Positions 45,339-54,252 of a stretch of DNA of 64,000 bases are shown here, in pieces. The notes beneath the pieces are model-generated. The model was not told the DNA's origin, ran no database searches, and saw only the letters and a list, made by a program, of their open reading frames with translations. Where the stretch lies: the NCBI GenBank assembly GCA_903875045.1, contig CAIQUS010000035.1:62001-126000 (forward strand), read 5' to 3'. The translations under genes and the position numbers were made by a program. Origin of the DNA: an uncultured Bacteroidales bacterium (GTDB lineage Bacteria > Bacteroidota > Bacteroidia > Bacteroidales > FEN-979). Position 1 is the stretch's first letter; each line of letters opens with the position of its first letter.

Positions 45339-47855
45339 TTATTTTGGTAAGCTGAAATAGAAGGTGGCTCCCTGGTCAATGTCACCTTCTGCCCGGCAAG
45401 TGCCGCCATGTCGCGAAATAATACGGTTTACATTGGCCAGTCCAATTCCAACTCCTTCAAAATCACGTGTTTTATGCAACCGTTGAAATACACCGAATAA
45501 TTTGTCGGCATATTTCATGTTAAAGCCTGCACCGTTATCTTTAACAAAAAATGTCGTTTCAGTGCCAGTGGATAAAGCGCCGATCTCAATGACCGCCAAT
45601 TCCTTTTTGCTTGTGTATTTAATGGCATTTGATATCAGGTTTATCCAGACCTGCCGGATTAGTTCGGCATCTCCTCTGACAGGAGGTAGTGTTTCCACAT
45701 TGAATTTGATTTTCCTGTTGGCTATTTCTGATCCGAAAAATTCAATGATCTGTTGAACCATGTCATAAGATTTGATCGTAGTTTTTCGCAATTCGAAACT
45801 TTTTAATCTGGAAAAAGAGAGAATGGCATCAATCAGTTTCTCCATTTCAAGGGCAGAATAGGAAATAAGCGTGAGATATTCCTTATCCTCTTTGGTGAAA
45901 TGTGATGTTTTTCCTTCGAGGAACAGATTAATGAAACCTTTGATGCGTCGTAACGGGGCAAGCAGATCATGTGAAATTGAATAGGAAAATGTTTCAAGTT
46001 CTTTGTTTACCTCTTCAAGTTCGGCAGTACGCTGTCTGACACGCATATCCAACTCTTTATTTAATTGAAGAATTTCATTTTCAAACTGTTTTCGTTTGGT
46101 AACATCTTCATGCATCATTACAAACCTTTCCGGTTTCCCATTGCTCTCCTGCAAAGGGAAAATGGTTGCTTTTATCCAAACCGGGCTGTCCGGAAAATCC
46201 GGAAATATATCATGAACATTGTAGGGAATATCAGGCAAATGAACCACTTTGCCACTTTTAACAAGGGAGATCATTTTTTCAAACCCTTTCATTTTTGTTT
46301 TCAGGTCATCAAAAATAGAAAAACCGGGAGGGGGCACGGCATTGAAAAGCAAAGTGTGGGCAGGATTCACCTTAATGGTTAAACCATCTGCATCAAGAAT
46401 TTGAATCGAAATTGGATTTTGCTCAATAATATTCTGTAACATGTTCTCTGCCTGCTTACGCTTATTATTGAGTAATGCCTGCGCTACCAAGGATGCAATG
46501 GTACTTGCGAACGATTCCTCATCGGCAAACCATGTTCTTTTTTCGCCGGTATGCTCGAAACATACAACCCCCATCAATTTACCATCCATATAAATGCCGG
46601 CATCAAGCATGGAGGTAATGCCAAGCGGAATGAGATACTGTTCAGTAAACTCGCAGGTTCTCGGATCATTTTGTGCATCATTGGCATTCACCCTGCTCTC
46701 TTTTTGAATGGCTTCAAAATAACGGGGGAAGTCAGTACAATTCAGTAATGACCCGGGAATGTGATTTTTCGTTTTCAGATCGAAAAGTGAATTACAGTGC
46801 AATGATTTCTGGTCATCGGAAAATAACCAGATTCCTGCACGTTCAACCACCATGGCCACCGCTATTTCTTCTGTAAGGCGGTGAAATGATTTGGCCAGGT
46901 CACCTTGTGAAATAACCTCATCCACCGCCAGCCTGGAAATTGAATTACGTTGCATACTGGCACGCTCCCGGCTTTTCATCATTTCCGACTCAACCTGCTT
47001 CCGGTCGGTGATATCATTGATGAAAGACAATATCCGGTCGTTTTCGGATAGCTGATACAGAACGCTGACTTCGACATCGAAAATGCTCCCATCTTTCCTG
47101 CGGTGTTTTGACTCGAAACGGTCTTTACCTGTGGCAACGACTTTATGAATGTGGGCTTTTGTGGTTTCGAATGTTTCGGTGGCATACAGGTCAGTGATGG
47201 ACATACTCAGTAACTCTCCTGTTGTATAGCCAGTCATCCTGCAATAGGTCTCATTCACTTCAATCAATCGTCCTTTCAAATCAGTTAGCATAAAACCGTC
47301 CATAGCGGTGTGTAATATGGAGCCTTGCCTGATCTGGCTTTCTGATAGTTTCTGCTCTGTTTGTTTGCGCTCTTCTATTTCCTGTTCGAGCTTTTTATTG
47401 GCAAGAAGAAGTTCAGTAGTTCTGGCCTGAACAATTTGTTCAATGCTTATTTTTTCATTCCGCAACTGATCTTCCGAGTGTTTGATTCTCAGCATGACCT
47501 TTAATTGGGCCATTAATTCTGCGGGATCAATGGGTTTGACAACAAAAGCATCCGCCCCTGTTTCAAGTGCTTTAATGCGGCTTTCCGTATCAGTTATACT
47601 AGCCGAGATCATAATTACCGGGATATGTTTGGTTAGTACGTCCGATTTTAATCGCCGGCAAACTTCAAAACCATCCATTTCAGGCATGATAATGTCAATG
47701 AAAATGGTTGCCGGCTGTTGCTCCCTGGCCATTTTAATTCCTTCAGAACCTGTTGTTGAAGTAATTACCTGAAATTCGGATAAATACGAATGAATGATTG
47801 CCTTGATGGTGATCAGGTTATCAGCTTGGTCGTCAATGGCTAAGATGGTTTTCAT
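45339..47855 (-). CDS. Soluble sensor histidine kinase: receiver, PAS, GAF, PAS, HisKA, HATPase
   Basis: An 838-aa protein with no membrane helix. The order is an N-terminal receiver (phosphorylatable Asp54 in IFIDIIMPEMDG), a coiled coil, a PAS domain (about 180-290), a GAF domain (about 305-475, with ERAGIWLFSDD and GVVCFEHTG), a second PAS-like domain, then a phytochrome-type kinase core with His629 in SYSISHDLLAPLRRI and ATPase motifs NLISNAIKYTSK, FVKDNGAGF and GVGIGLANV. The N-terminal receiver means its activity can be set by another kinase; the upstream 1375-aa hybrid kinase, 54 bp away on the same strand, is the obvious candidate. No ligand is identifiable for the GAF domain. Confidence 0.93.
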   Translation of the reverse strand: MKTILAIDDQADNLITIKAIIHSYLSEFQVITSTTGSEGIKMAREQQPATIFIDIIMPEMDGFEVCRRLKSDVLTKHIPVIMISASITDTESRIKALETGADAFVVKPIDPAELMAQLKVMLRIKHSEDQLRNEKISIEQIVQARTTELLLANKKLEQEIEERKQTEQKLSESQIRQGSILHTAMDGFMLTDLKGRLIEVNETYCRMTGYTTGELLSMSITDLYATETFETTKAHIHKVVATGKDRFESKHRRKDGSIFDVEVSVLYQLSENDRILSFINDITDRKQVESEMMKSRERASMQRNSISRLAVDEVISQGDLAKSFHRLTEEIAVAMVVERAGIWLFSDDQKSLHCNSLFDLKTKNHIPGSLLNCTDFPRYFEAIQKESRVNANDAQNDPRTCEFTEQYLIPLGITSMLDAGIYMDGKLMGVVCFEHTGEKRTWFADEESFASTIASLVAQALLNNKRKQAENMLQNIIEQNPISIQILDADGLTIKVNPAHTLLFNAVPPPGFSIFDDLKTKMKGFEKMISLVKSGKVVHLPDIPYNVHDIFPDFPDSPVWIKATIFPLQESNGKPERFVMMHEDVTKRKQFENEILQLNKELDMRVRQRTAELEEVNKELETFSYSISHDLLAPLRRIKGFINLFLEGKTSHFTKEDKEYLTLISYSALEMEKLIDAILSFSRLKSFELRKTTIKSYDMVQQIIEFFGSEIANRKIKFNVETLPPVRGDAELIRQVWINLISNAIKYTSKKELAVIEIGALSTGTETTFFVKDNGAGFNMKYADKLFGVFQRLHKTRDFEGVGIGLANVNRIISRHGGTCRAEGDIDQGATFYFSLPK

Positions 47856-47909
47856 TGTGGTCGTACTTTTGAATTTGCTTGAAAAGAATTGTTACCCTGT
47901 GCCGTGTTA

Positions 47910-50900
47910 TCAAGATTGATGTTTTTGAAGCAGATGTTCAATTTTTAATAACAATTCATCCCGGTCAACGGGTTTTGCGACATATTCATCACAGCCCGCT
48001 GCCAGAATTTCTTCACGGTCGTTTTTCATAGCCCTGGCAGTTAAAGCAATTACCGGAATCCGTTTTGTTTTTTCATCTTTTTTTAACAACGCAACTACTT
48101 CGAAACCATTCATTTTTGGCAGGGAAATATCAAGCAAAACCAGGTCGGGCAGTTCCGAAAATATTTTTTGCAATCCATCTTCGCCATCAGTGGCTTCGAC
48201 AAGTAGATAGGATTCCCCTATAATAGCCCGCAGGGTCAATCGGTTATCTGCATTATCCTCAATAACGAGAATTTTAAACCGGTCGGTCAAAGGGGATGTT
48301 CTTTTCAATGGATCATAAGATACATCCTGGTAAACTGCGATTTTTTCAATAGCAATATCCGGTAAAGGATTCAGGTGCAACATACTCCTGACTTTGTCAA
48401 GCAATTCATGCGGGTTGATATCCCCCTTCTGGATAAGTTGCTGAATGTTGTTTGATGAGAGCCGCGACAAATCATTTTTAGTCAGATTCTTGGCCGTCAG
48501 GACAATCACAGGGATTTTTCGTGTTTCCTCCGTACCCCTGATTGTTTCGAGCACCTCAAATCCATCAATGCCGGGCATCATCAAATCGAGAATAACCCCA
48601 TCGGGTATCGTATGTTTCATGTATTCAAGGGCATGGTTTCCATCAGTGGCCACATCAACGGTGATTGGTTCCCGCTCGAGAATTTTTTTTATCTGGATCA
48701 CAGCAATGCGGTTATCCTCAACGATCAGGATCCGCTTAACCGACACAGGACCATCCGGTTTCCTGTTTGCAGTTGGATTCATTTTTATCTGATCGAGGAT
48801 CCGCTTTATTTCCGCAAAAATCCGGGCCGGAACATCCGTATTTTTTTTCAATACCGTGGCTACTTTTCCTGTAAGCTGTGCTTTGTCGTATGGTGTCAGG
48901 TCTTTTGCTGTGACCACAATCACAGGCAGATCCCGTGTTTCCGGTCTTTTTCTGATCTCATCCAAAACCTGGAAGCCATTCATTCCGGGCATCATCAGAT
49001 CGAGTACAAGTATATCAGGTTGATTGAGACTGAGCATCTCCAGACACTTCATGCCACTTTCAGCTTCAATGTTATGAAGGTTTTCCTGCTGAAGGATTTG
49101 CTTAATCTGATTGCGATCGACCGGATTGTCGTCAACAATCATAATGGTGGCAGGATTCGGATTCAGCTTTCTGACTTCCCGGATAAGCGCTTGCCGGTCA
49201 ACAGGTTTGGAGATATATCCCACAGCGCCAAGCGCAAAACTGGTTTGTTGGTCATCGGAAACGGAAATGATGATAACAGGAATATCAGAAGTTTCAGGAT
49301 TGTTTTTGATTTTTTGCAAAACCTCAAAACCATCCATTTCAGGCATCACAATGTCGAGGGTAATGGCAAAAGGTTTATATTTTACTGCCAGTTCAAGGGC
49401 TTCCTGCCCAGAGGTGGTACCCAGTGTGTGATATCCGCCATCATGAAGGCTTTGTGAAATTTCCCGTACCGTTTCTGGGTCGTCGTCAACAACCAGAATT
49501 GTTTTTATTGATTGGTCAGTTGTCAGATTTTGATTGATCGCAAAGGCTTCACTTTCCAATCGTCCTTCCCATTTAACGGGCAGTGAAACGGTAAATACCG
49601 AGCCCTCCCCCAAGGTGCTTTCCACGCTGATTTTTCCATGAAGGGCTTTAACAAGTTTTTTCGCAATGGCAAGGCCCAGCCCTGTTCCTTCGTAAGCACG
49701 CGAGGTAGATCCGTCAGCTTGTCTGAATTCATCAAAAATATAAGGGATTGCCTCCCTGGAAATACCAATTCCGGAATCTTTCACATGAAAATGAACCACT
49801 GTTTTTTCAGGAATTACTGATATTTCAACACCGCCCTTGTTGGTGAATTTCACAGCATTGCCGATAATATTGGACATGATCTGATACAAACGTGTTTCAT
49901 CGGTGTCAATTTTTATATCTTCATCAGCCATTGTAAAGGCAAGTGTAATGTTTTTCTGCCGGGCCAATGGTTGGATATTGTCTGTAATCTGACGAAGGAA
50001 ATCCTTTAATGATAAGGGTTTTGGCTGAAGTTCCATTTTTCCGGCTTCGATTTTGGAAAGGTCCAGGATATCGTTGATCAGCGACAATAGTCGTTTCCCA
50101 TTGCGTTCAATCACTTCCATGTATTCATTTTCTTCCGGCGACAGTTTGTGCTTCGCCTGTCTGATCAGAACATGTGACAATGCATTGATGGAATTAAGCG
50201 GTGTGCGCAATTCATGGCTCATATTTGAAAGAAATTCACTTTTCAGCCGTGTGGCCTCTTCAACCTGAATCCGTTGCATTTCAAGTTCCTGGTTCTGCAG
50301 TTGCAACACATCAGAACCTTTTTGAAGTTCATTGGCCTGATGTTGTAACTCTTCTGCCTGTTCCCGTAATTCTTCTGTCTGAGCTTCTAATTTTTGGTTC
50401 GAAAATAAAAGGTTATCTGCAAGAAATGCGGTGCGCTCATTGGCAAGGAGGTTACCGTAGGATGTATTTAAAACATTCCATGATTGATTGATAGATTCAA
50501 TCGCTTCATCGGTGAAACTGTCTATTTTTGCGAGTGAAACAATTGCAATGACAGTGTCTTTGTTGTTTTTCACCGGAATTGTAACAACTTCACTGGGGAT
50601 AATTTCTCCGATACTGGTTTTGTACATGAATTTCGTATTGCCCGGGATGTTTTTTAAATGTTGGATTTTCTGCATCGCAAGCGCATTACTGATTTCGCCT
50701 TCGGGGTTTTTTGCCATAAAGGGTTGCATCAGGTTTTTGTGGACTCCAATCGAATCGAAGTGTTCATACTCAGTTCCCGACTCATTCAGCGTATAAAAAA
50801 CAGCCATGTTGGCATTGGTTACAGTTAACATTTTCCTGAGGAAGGTTTCAACATATTGCCTTCGTGTTGTATGTCCGATTACTGCTTCAGAGATGATGGC

Positions 50901-52037
50901 ACTGCCTTTTTGAACGATGGCTTTCGATTCAATACTATTGACCATTGTATTGATGGCCTTGCCAAGCTGTCCCAATTCATTGTGTGACCGGACTGAATTC
51001 CGGATGGAATAATTTCCATCGGCAATATTTTGACTATCGGTAACCAAGTCAACAATGGGCGACGAAATTGATTTACTTACAAAATACACGATAAACATGA
51101 TGACCAGTCCCGAAACCACAAACAATAATACAAGCAACTGGCCCATTGCATTTGTCGGGCCGCTCAGCTCCGACCAGTCTTGCTTGCAAACAAAACCCCA
51201 ACCCGTTTCATGGATGAAAGTATAAGCCACCAACACTTTTTCACCACGATAGTCTTCGGTGATCGAGATACCTGTTTTTCCCTGTACGGCGTTCATGGCT
51301 GCTTCTGTATTTAAACGGAACTCCAGAGGCGCATTCTGGTACCAGCGTAAATCACTGATTGCGAATAGGTTTTTATTGACAATCAGTGTTTCTCCGGTTT
51401 TACCCAACCCGGTCCGGTTTAGTAGCAGATTGTAAAGTGAACTTTTTAAATCGACTCTTGCCACAATAATTCCTTTAATTTCACTGTCCTTCTGTGAGGA
51501 TATATGCAATGGTATAGAAAATGTCATCGAATTCTCCCCAACAGTGGGTGAGTAATAAATATCCTTTATGAATATTTTGTTGGTTATTAAAGGCTCGTGA
51601 AAGTAACTGTCTCCTGTCTTATCCTGCCCTTCATATATTGGATTTGTTGAAATTTCAACGATACCTGTTTTCGCGTTTATGATAAAAATCTCACTATATA
51701 CCGAATGGCTTTTCTGATAATTTTCCAGAATCGCTCTGATGTTTTTCTTTTTCTGGTTACCAGGATCGTTTTTGTCATTCAACCATGTGCTAAAGGTCAA
51801 TAATTCACTATCTCTCGACATTGTATTCATATCCCAAACACGTTCTGCAATCCATGTTTCCAGTTGCATTACTTTAAGGTCGCGGATTGCCGATAGCTTT
51901 TCAAAAGTAGTTTCTCTGAATTCTTTGGAACTTTGTGTGTAGGTTATTACCATTCCGATCAATAGTGGTGATAGCGCCAGAAAAAGGAACCAGAAAGTGA
52001 GGTTTGAGCGAATGCTCGCAAATGCAATTTTTTTCAT
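47910..52037 (-). CDS. Giant hybrid histidine kinase: Cache sensor, HAMP, GAF, HisKA, HATPase, four receivers
   Basis: A 1375-aa membrane protein. Two helices (about 12-32 and 290-312) enclose a double-Cache-like periplasmic sensor (SEIFIINAKTGIVEIST, ILVNKNLFAISDLRWY pattern). HAMP (about 312-365), a GAF-like domain (about 375-540) and a long glutamine/glutamate-rich coiled coil follow. The kinase core has His608 in SNMSHELRTPLNS and complete ATPase boxes. Four receivers are in tandem at about 844-960, 964-1080, 1100-1215 and 1256-1372, each with an Asp in DIVMPEMDG, DLMMPGMNG, DLMMPGIDG or DISLPKMNG. No HPt or DNA-binding output is attached. Its ATG overlaps the TGA of cheR (ATGA). Confidence 0.93.
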   Translation of the reverse strand: MKKIAFASIRSNLTFWFLFLALSPLLIGMVITYTQSSKEFRETTFEKLSAIRDLKVMQLETWIAERVWDMNTMSRDSELLTFSTWLNDKNDPGNQKKKNIRAILENYQKSHSVYSEIFIINAKTGIVEISTNPIYEGQDKTGDSYFHEPLITNKIFIKDIYYSPTVGENSMTFSIPLHISSQKDSEIKGIIVARVDLKSSLYNLLLNRTGLGKTGETLIVNKNLFAISDLRWYQNAPLEFRLNTEAAMNAVQGKTGISITEDYRGEKVLVAYTFIHETGWGFVCKQDWSELSGPTNAMGQLLVLLFVVSGLVIMFIVYFVSKSISSPIVDLVTDSQNIADGNYSIRNSVRSHNELGQLGKAINTMVNSIESKAIVQKGSAIISEAVIGHTTRRQYVETFLRKMLTVTNANMAVFYTLNESGTEYEHFDSIGVHKNLMQPFMAKNPEGEISNALAMQKIQHLKNIPGNTKFMYKTSIGEIIPSEVVTIPVKNNKDTVIAIVSLAKIDSFTDEAIESINQSWNVLNTSYGNLLANERTAFLADNLLFSNQKLEAQTEELREQAEELQHQANELQKGSDVLQLQNQELEMQRIQVEEATRLKSEFLSNMSHELRTPLNSINALSHVLIRQAKHKLSPEENEYMEVIERNGKRLLSLINDILDLSKIEAGKMELQPKPLSLKDFLRQITDNIQPLARQKNITLAFTMADEDIKIDTDETRLYQIMSNIIGNAVKFTNKGGVEISVIPEKTVVHFHVKDSGIGISREAIPYIFDEFRQADGSTSRAYEGTGLGLAIAKKLVKALHGKISVESTLGEGSVFTVSLPVKWEGRLESEAFAINQNLTTDQSIKTILVVDDDPETVREISQSLHDGGYHTLGTTSGQEALELAVKYKPFAITLDIVMPEMDGFEVLQKIKNNPETSDIPVIIISVSDDQQTSFALGAVGYISKPVDRQALIREVRKLNPNPATIMIVDDNPVDRNQIKQILQQENLHNIEAESGMKCLEMLSLNQPDILVLDLMMPGMNGFQVLDEIRKRPETRDLPVIVVTAKDLTPYDKAQLTGKVATVLKKNTDVPARIFAEIKRILDQIKMNPTANRKPDGPVSVKRILIVEDNRIAVIQIKKILEREPITVDVATDGNHALEYMKHTIPDGVILDLMMPGIDGFEVLETIRGTEETRKIPVIVLTAKNLTKNDLSRLSSNNIQQLIQKGDINPHELLDKVRSMLHLNPLPDIAIEKIAVYQDVSYDPLKRTSPLTDRFKILVIEDNADNRLTLRAIIGESYLLVEATDGEDGLQKIFSELPDLVLLDISLPKMNGFEVVALLKKDEKTKRIPVIALTARAMKNDREEILAAGCDEYVAKPVDRDELLLKIEHLLQKHQS

Positions 52038-52888
52038 ATCGAAAGATCAAATTCTGAAGTTGTTTTTCTATAAATCTTACAATGTCTGGTTAATGGACTG
52101 AACTTCTCTTTGTATAGCAAAACAGGAACTTCGCTTTCACCAAGCATTAACACGCCTTTTGCTGCAAGTGATTTGTGTAGTTTGCTAAGAATAAATTCCT
52201 GAAACTCCTGATTGAAATATATTAACACATTTCGGCACAATATCAGGTCGAAATTACCAAAAATACTTTCACTTGGAGCATAACTACGTTTATCGAGTAA
52301 ATCGTACACTGAAAACTTAACCATCGATTTGAGCTCAGGTGTGACAGCGAAGCTGCCTTTCATTTCAACAAAGTATTTTTTTATAAGCCCGAGTTTTATT
52401 TCTTTCAGGCTCTCTGCCGTGTAGATTCCGGAATTGGCAAGATGTATGGCCCCCGGATCATAGTCGGTGGCAAACAAATCGACATGGAGGTTTATTTTTG
52501 CATGTTCAAGGTATTCGTTTATGAGGATTGCCACAGAATATGCCTCCTCACCGCGCGAGCAACCTGCGGACCAGATTCTTATTGAATCATTACCCAGTTT
52601 TATTTTTGACGAAATCAGATCCGGGATAATTAATTTTGAAAGCATCTCAAAACACAAGGGGTCCCTGAAAAAGTGGGTAACATTGATCATGAAATATTCT
52701 ACCAGACGGGTCGCTTCATCTGCGTCAGAAATCAATAATCTGTAATAGTTCTTGATGTTTTTTGACTCCGTGTTAATAATTCTGTTGTTTATCCGCCTTT
52801 CAAGCATTTCAACATGGTATGCACGATATTTGAAACCTTTTGCTTCATGCAGAAATTCAAGGATATCGGTGATATTATTTCCCATCAT
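52034..52888 (-). CDS. cheR: CheR-type protein-glutamate methyltransferase
   Basis: A 284-aa SAM-dependent methyltransferase of the CheR family, which methylates glutamates on chemoreceptors or, in non-motility systems, on other signalling proteins. It has the N-terminal helical domain (YHVEMLERRINNRI, FMINVTHFFRDP) and the SAM domain (IRIWSAGCSRGEEAYS, LFATDYDPGAI, FDLILCRNVLIYF). ATG 52888 (ATGATG) is chosen because it starts just before the helical domain; an upstream GTG at 52966 adds 26 residues without family support. The TGA overlaps the ATG of the giant hybrid kinase by the ATGA arrangement. No cheA, cheB, cheW or chemoreceptor gene is present. Confidence 0.92.
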   Translation of the reverse strand: MMGNNITDILEFLHEAKGFKYRAYHVEMLERRINNRIINTESKNIKNYYRLLISDADEATRLVEYFMINVTHFFRDPLCFEMLSKLIIPDLISSKIKLGNDSIRIWSAGCSRGEEAYSVAILINEYLEHAKINLHVDLFATDYDPGAIHLANSGIYTAESLKEIKLGLIKKYFVEMKGSFAVTPELKSMVKFSVYDLLDKRSYAPSESIFGNFDLILCRNVLIYFNQEFQEFILSKLHKSLAAKGVLMLGESEVPVLLYKEKFSPLTRHCKIYRKTTSEFDLSI

Positions 52889-53056
52889 TGTAAAGAGGAT
52901 AACCAAATAACCTGACGAAGTTAATCCGAATTCTTTAAAATCATAAAATTTGCGAAAAAAAACCACTTTAAGTGTAGGAAATCATCATTTTGACCTGATG
53001 ATTTTTACAACAATAAAGTGGTATTGACGTTTTTATAGAAGTCAAAAAAAACAGCT

Positions 53057-53332
53057 ATGGACAATCTAAAGGAGGAATTCCGTGTAAGGGGTGAGGAGTT
53101 GGTCGACAAGGTGAAGCAACTCATTCATGAAGGAAATGTGCGAAGACTGATCATCAAAGACGAGGATGGCAAGGTATACCTTGAAATTCCGGTTACATTC
53201 GGCCTGATCGGTGCTATTTTTGCACCCATGCTGGCCGCGGTTGGGGCCGTGGCAGCAATGGTTGCAAATCTGAAAGTAGAAGTGGTGCGGGATGAAGATC
53301 CGACAACTCCTGAAAAGAAGGATGCTATTTAA
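53057..53332 (+). CDS. DUF4342 protein
   Basis: A 91-aa protein matching DUF4342. A short charged helix comes first (EEFRVRGEELVDKVKQLIHEGN), then a beta hairpin (RRLIIKDEDGKVYLEIPVTF), then a Gly/Ala-rich membrane-type helix (GLIGAIFAPMLAAVGAVAAMVA) and a charged tail. Function unknown; members are often small envelope or membrane-associated proteins. A perfect promoter was not seen; the 168-bp spacer to the divergent cheR holds only A/T-rich sequence. It ends 8 bp inside the convergent NrfJ-like gene. Confidence 0.85.
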   Translation: MDNLKEEFRVRGEELVDKVKQLIHEGNVRRLIIKDEDGKVYLEIPVTFGLIGAIFAPMLAAVGAVAAMVANLKVEVVRDEDPTTPEKKDAI

Positions 53333-54053
53333 TGTCGGATGCCGTGGCTTCTTCCATGATTACATCATAGAAATAACCTGAGCCGAAATCTTTGTTCAGG
53401 GCGATGATTCCCTGAAAGGTTGCATAAGTGCCAACAGTCAGGCTGTCGGTGGTGGTTACGGTGAGGTCAAATTTGCCTGCATCGTTGGTGCCATCCTGAA
53501 TGTGGACCCAGTTTTTATTCATGATTTGCGCATTGAATTTAACCACTACGCCACGGATAATAACTTTCTTTCCTCCATAATTTCCCGGGTTTTTATACAG
53601 TTCGGCGATGGAAATCCCCCCTTTGGGAGTTACCACTGAAACTTCACTCCATTGCTTGATTTCAGCTTTTTTGCCTGCGGGCGACTGTGGTCTCGGAGGT
53701 TCGGCAACTGCCAGTGTATTGGTAGGATCCTGTACAAAGAAAACAGATGGGAAGGTGCGCCCCAACTCTTTGCTTACAAATCCTTTCATTTCATAAGCCT
53801 GGCTGTAATATACAGAATCGCCTGGCTTTGCTTCACGTCTGACAACCGCGATCCAGAATTTGTTTTTATTTTCTTCAACCTGCAGATAGGTGTAGTTGGA
53901 AGTTTGAACGGCTTCAATAACGCTTACACCATGAGTGCCCGGAGGTAATTCCCTTGCTTTGCTTTTATCCCCGCTTCTGTAGCAGGTAGTAAATACGAAA
54001 AAGATGGCCAATATTACCAGTACAACGGCGACAACGATTTTGTTTTTATTCAT
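53325..54053 (-). CDS. NrfJ-like exported or lipid-anchored protein
   Basis: A 242-aa envelope protein. A hydrophobic N-terminus ends in a possible lipobox (VFTTC near residue 24). The first half, SVIEAVQTSNYTYLQVEENKNKFWIAV, has the pattern of NrfJ and similar OB-like domains found beside multihaem cytochromes. The second half, KVIIRGVVVKFNAQIMNKNWVHIQDGT, is a second OB-like domain. I cannot assign a substrate. ATG 54053 fits the signal sequence; an upstream start would add 22 residues before it. It has its own promoter and lies about 200 bp downstream of the outer-membrane protein gene on the same strand, so it may be an accessory of the cytochrome locus. Confidence 0.7.
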   Translation of the reverse strand: MNKNKIVVAVVLVILAIFFVFTTCYRSGDKSKARELPPGTHGVSVIEAVQTSNYTYLQVEENKNKFWIAVVRREAKPGDSVYYSQAYEMKGFVSKELGRTFPSVFFVQDPTNTLAVAEPPRPQSPAGKKAEIKQWSEVSVVTPKGGISIAELYKNPGNYGGKKVIIRGVVVKFNAQIMNKNWVHIQDGTNDAGKFDLTVTTTDSLTVGTYATFQGIIALNKDFGSGYFYDVIMEEATASDIK

Positions 54054-54093
54054 ATAGGATGCTGTTACTTGATTTAGGTGATGATTTAAGGCG

Positions 54094-54101
54094 CAAAGAT
54101 A
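54094..54101 (-). promoter_or_regulatory. Bacteroidota -7 promoter element upstream of the NrfJ-like gene
   Basis: TATCTTTG on the minus strand, a perfect TAnnTTTG match, 40 bp before the ATG at 54053. Confidence 0.55.
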
Positions 54102-54252
54102 AATAATATTCAGGAACAAATCTGACTAAAATGCTAAAATGACCTCCCCTGAATCTCTCTGTAAACCGAGTTGCACACGCTCCTTTGGCCTATTCAGGCG
54201 AAGAGAACCGGTGTAGAAACCAGGTAATTTGATATGGGAAGTGATTATGAAA

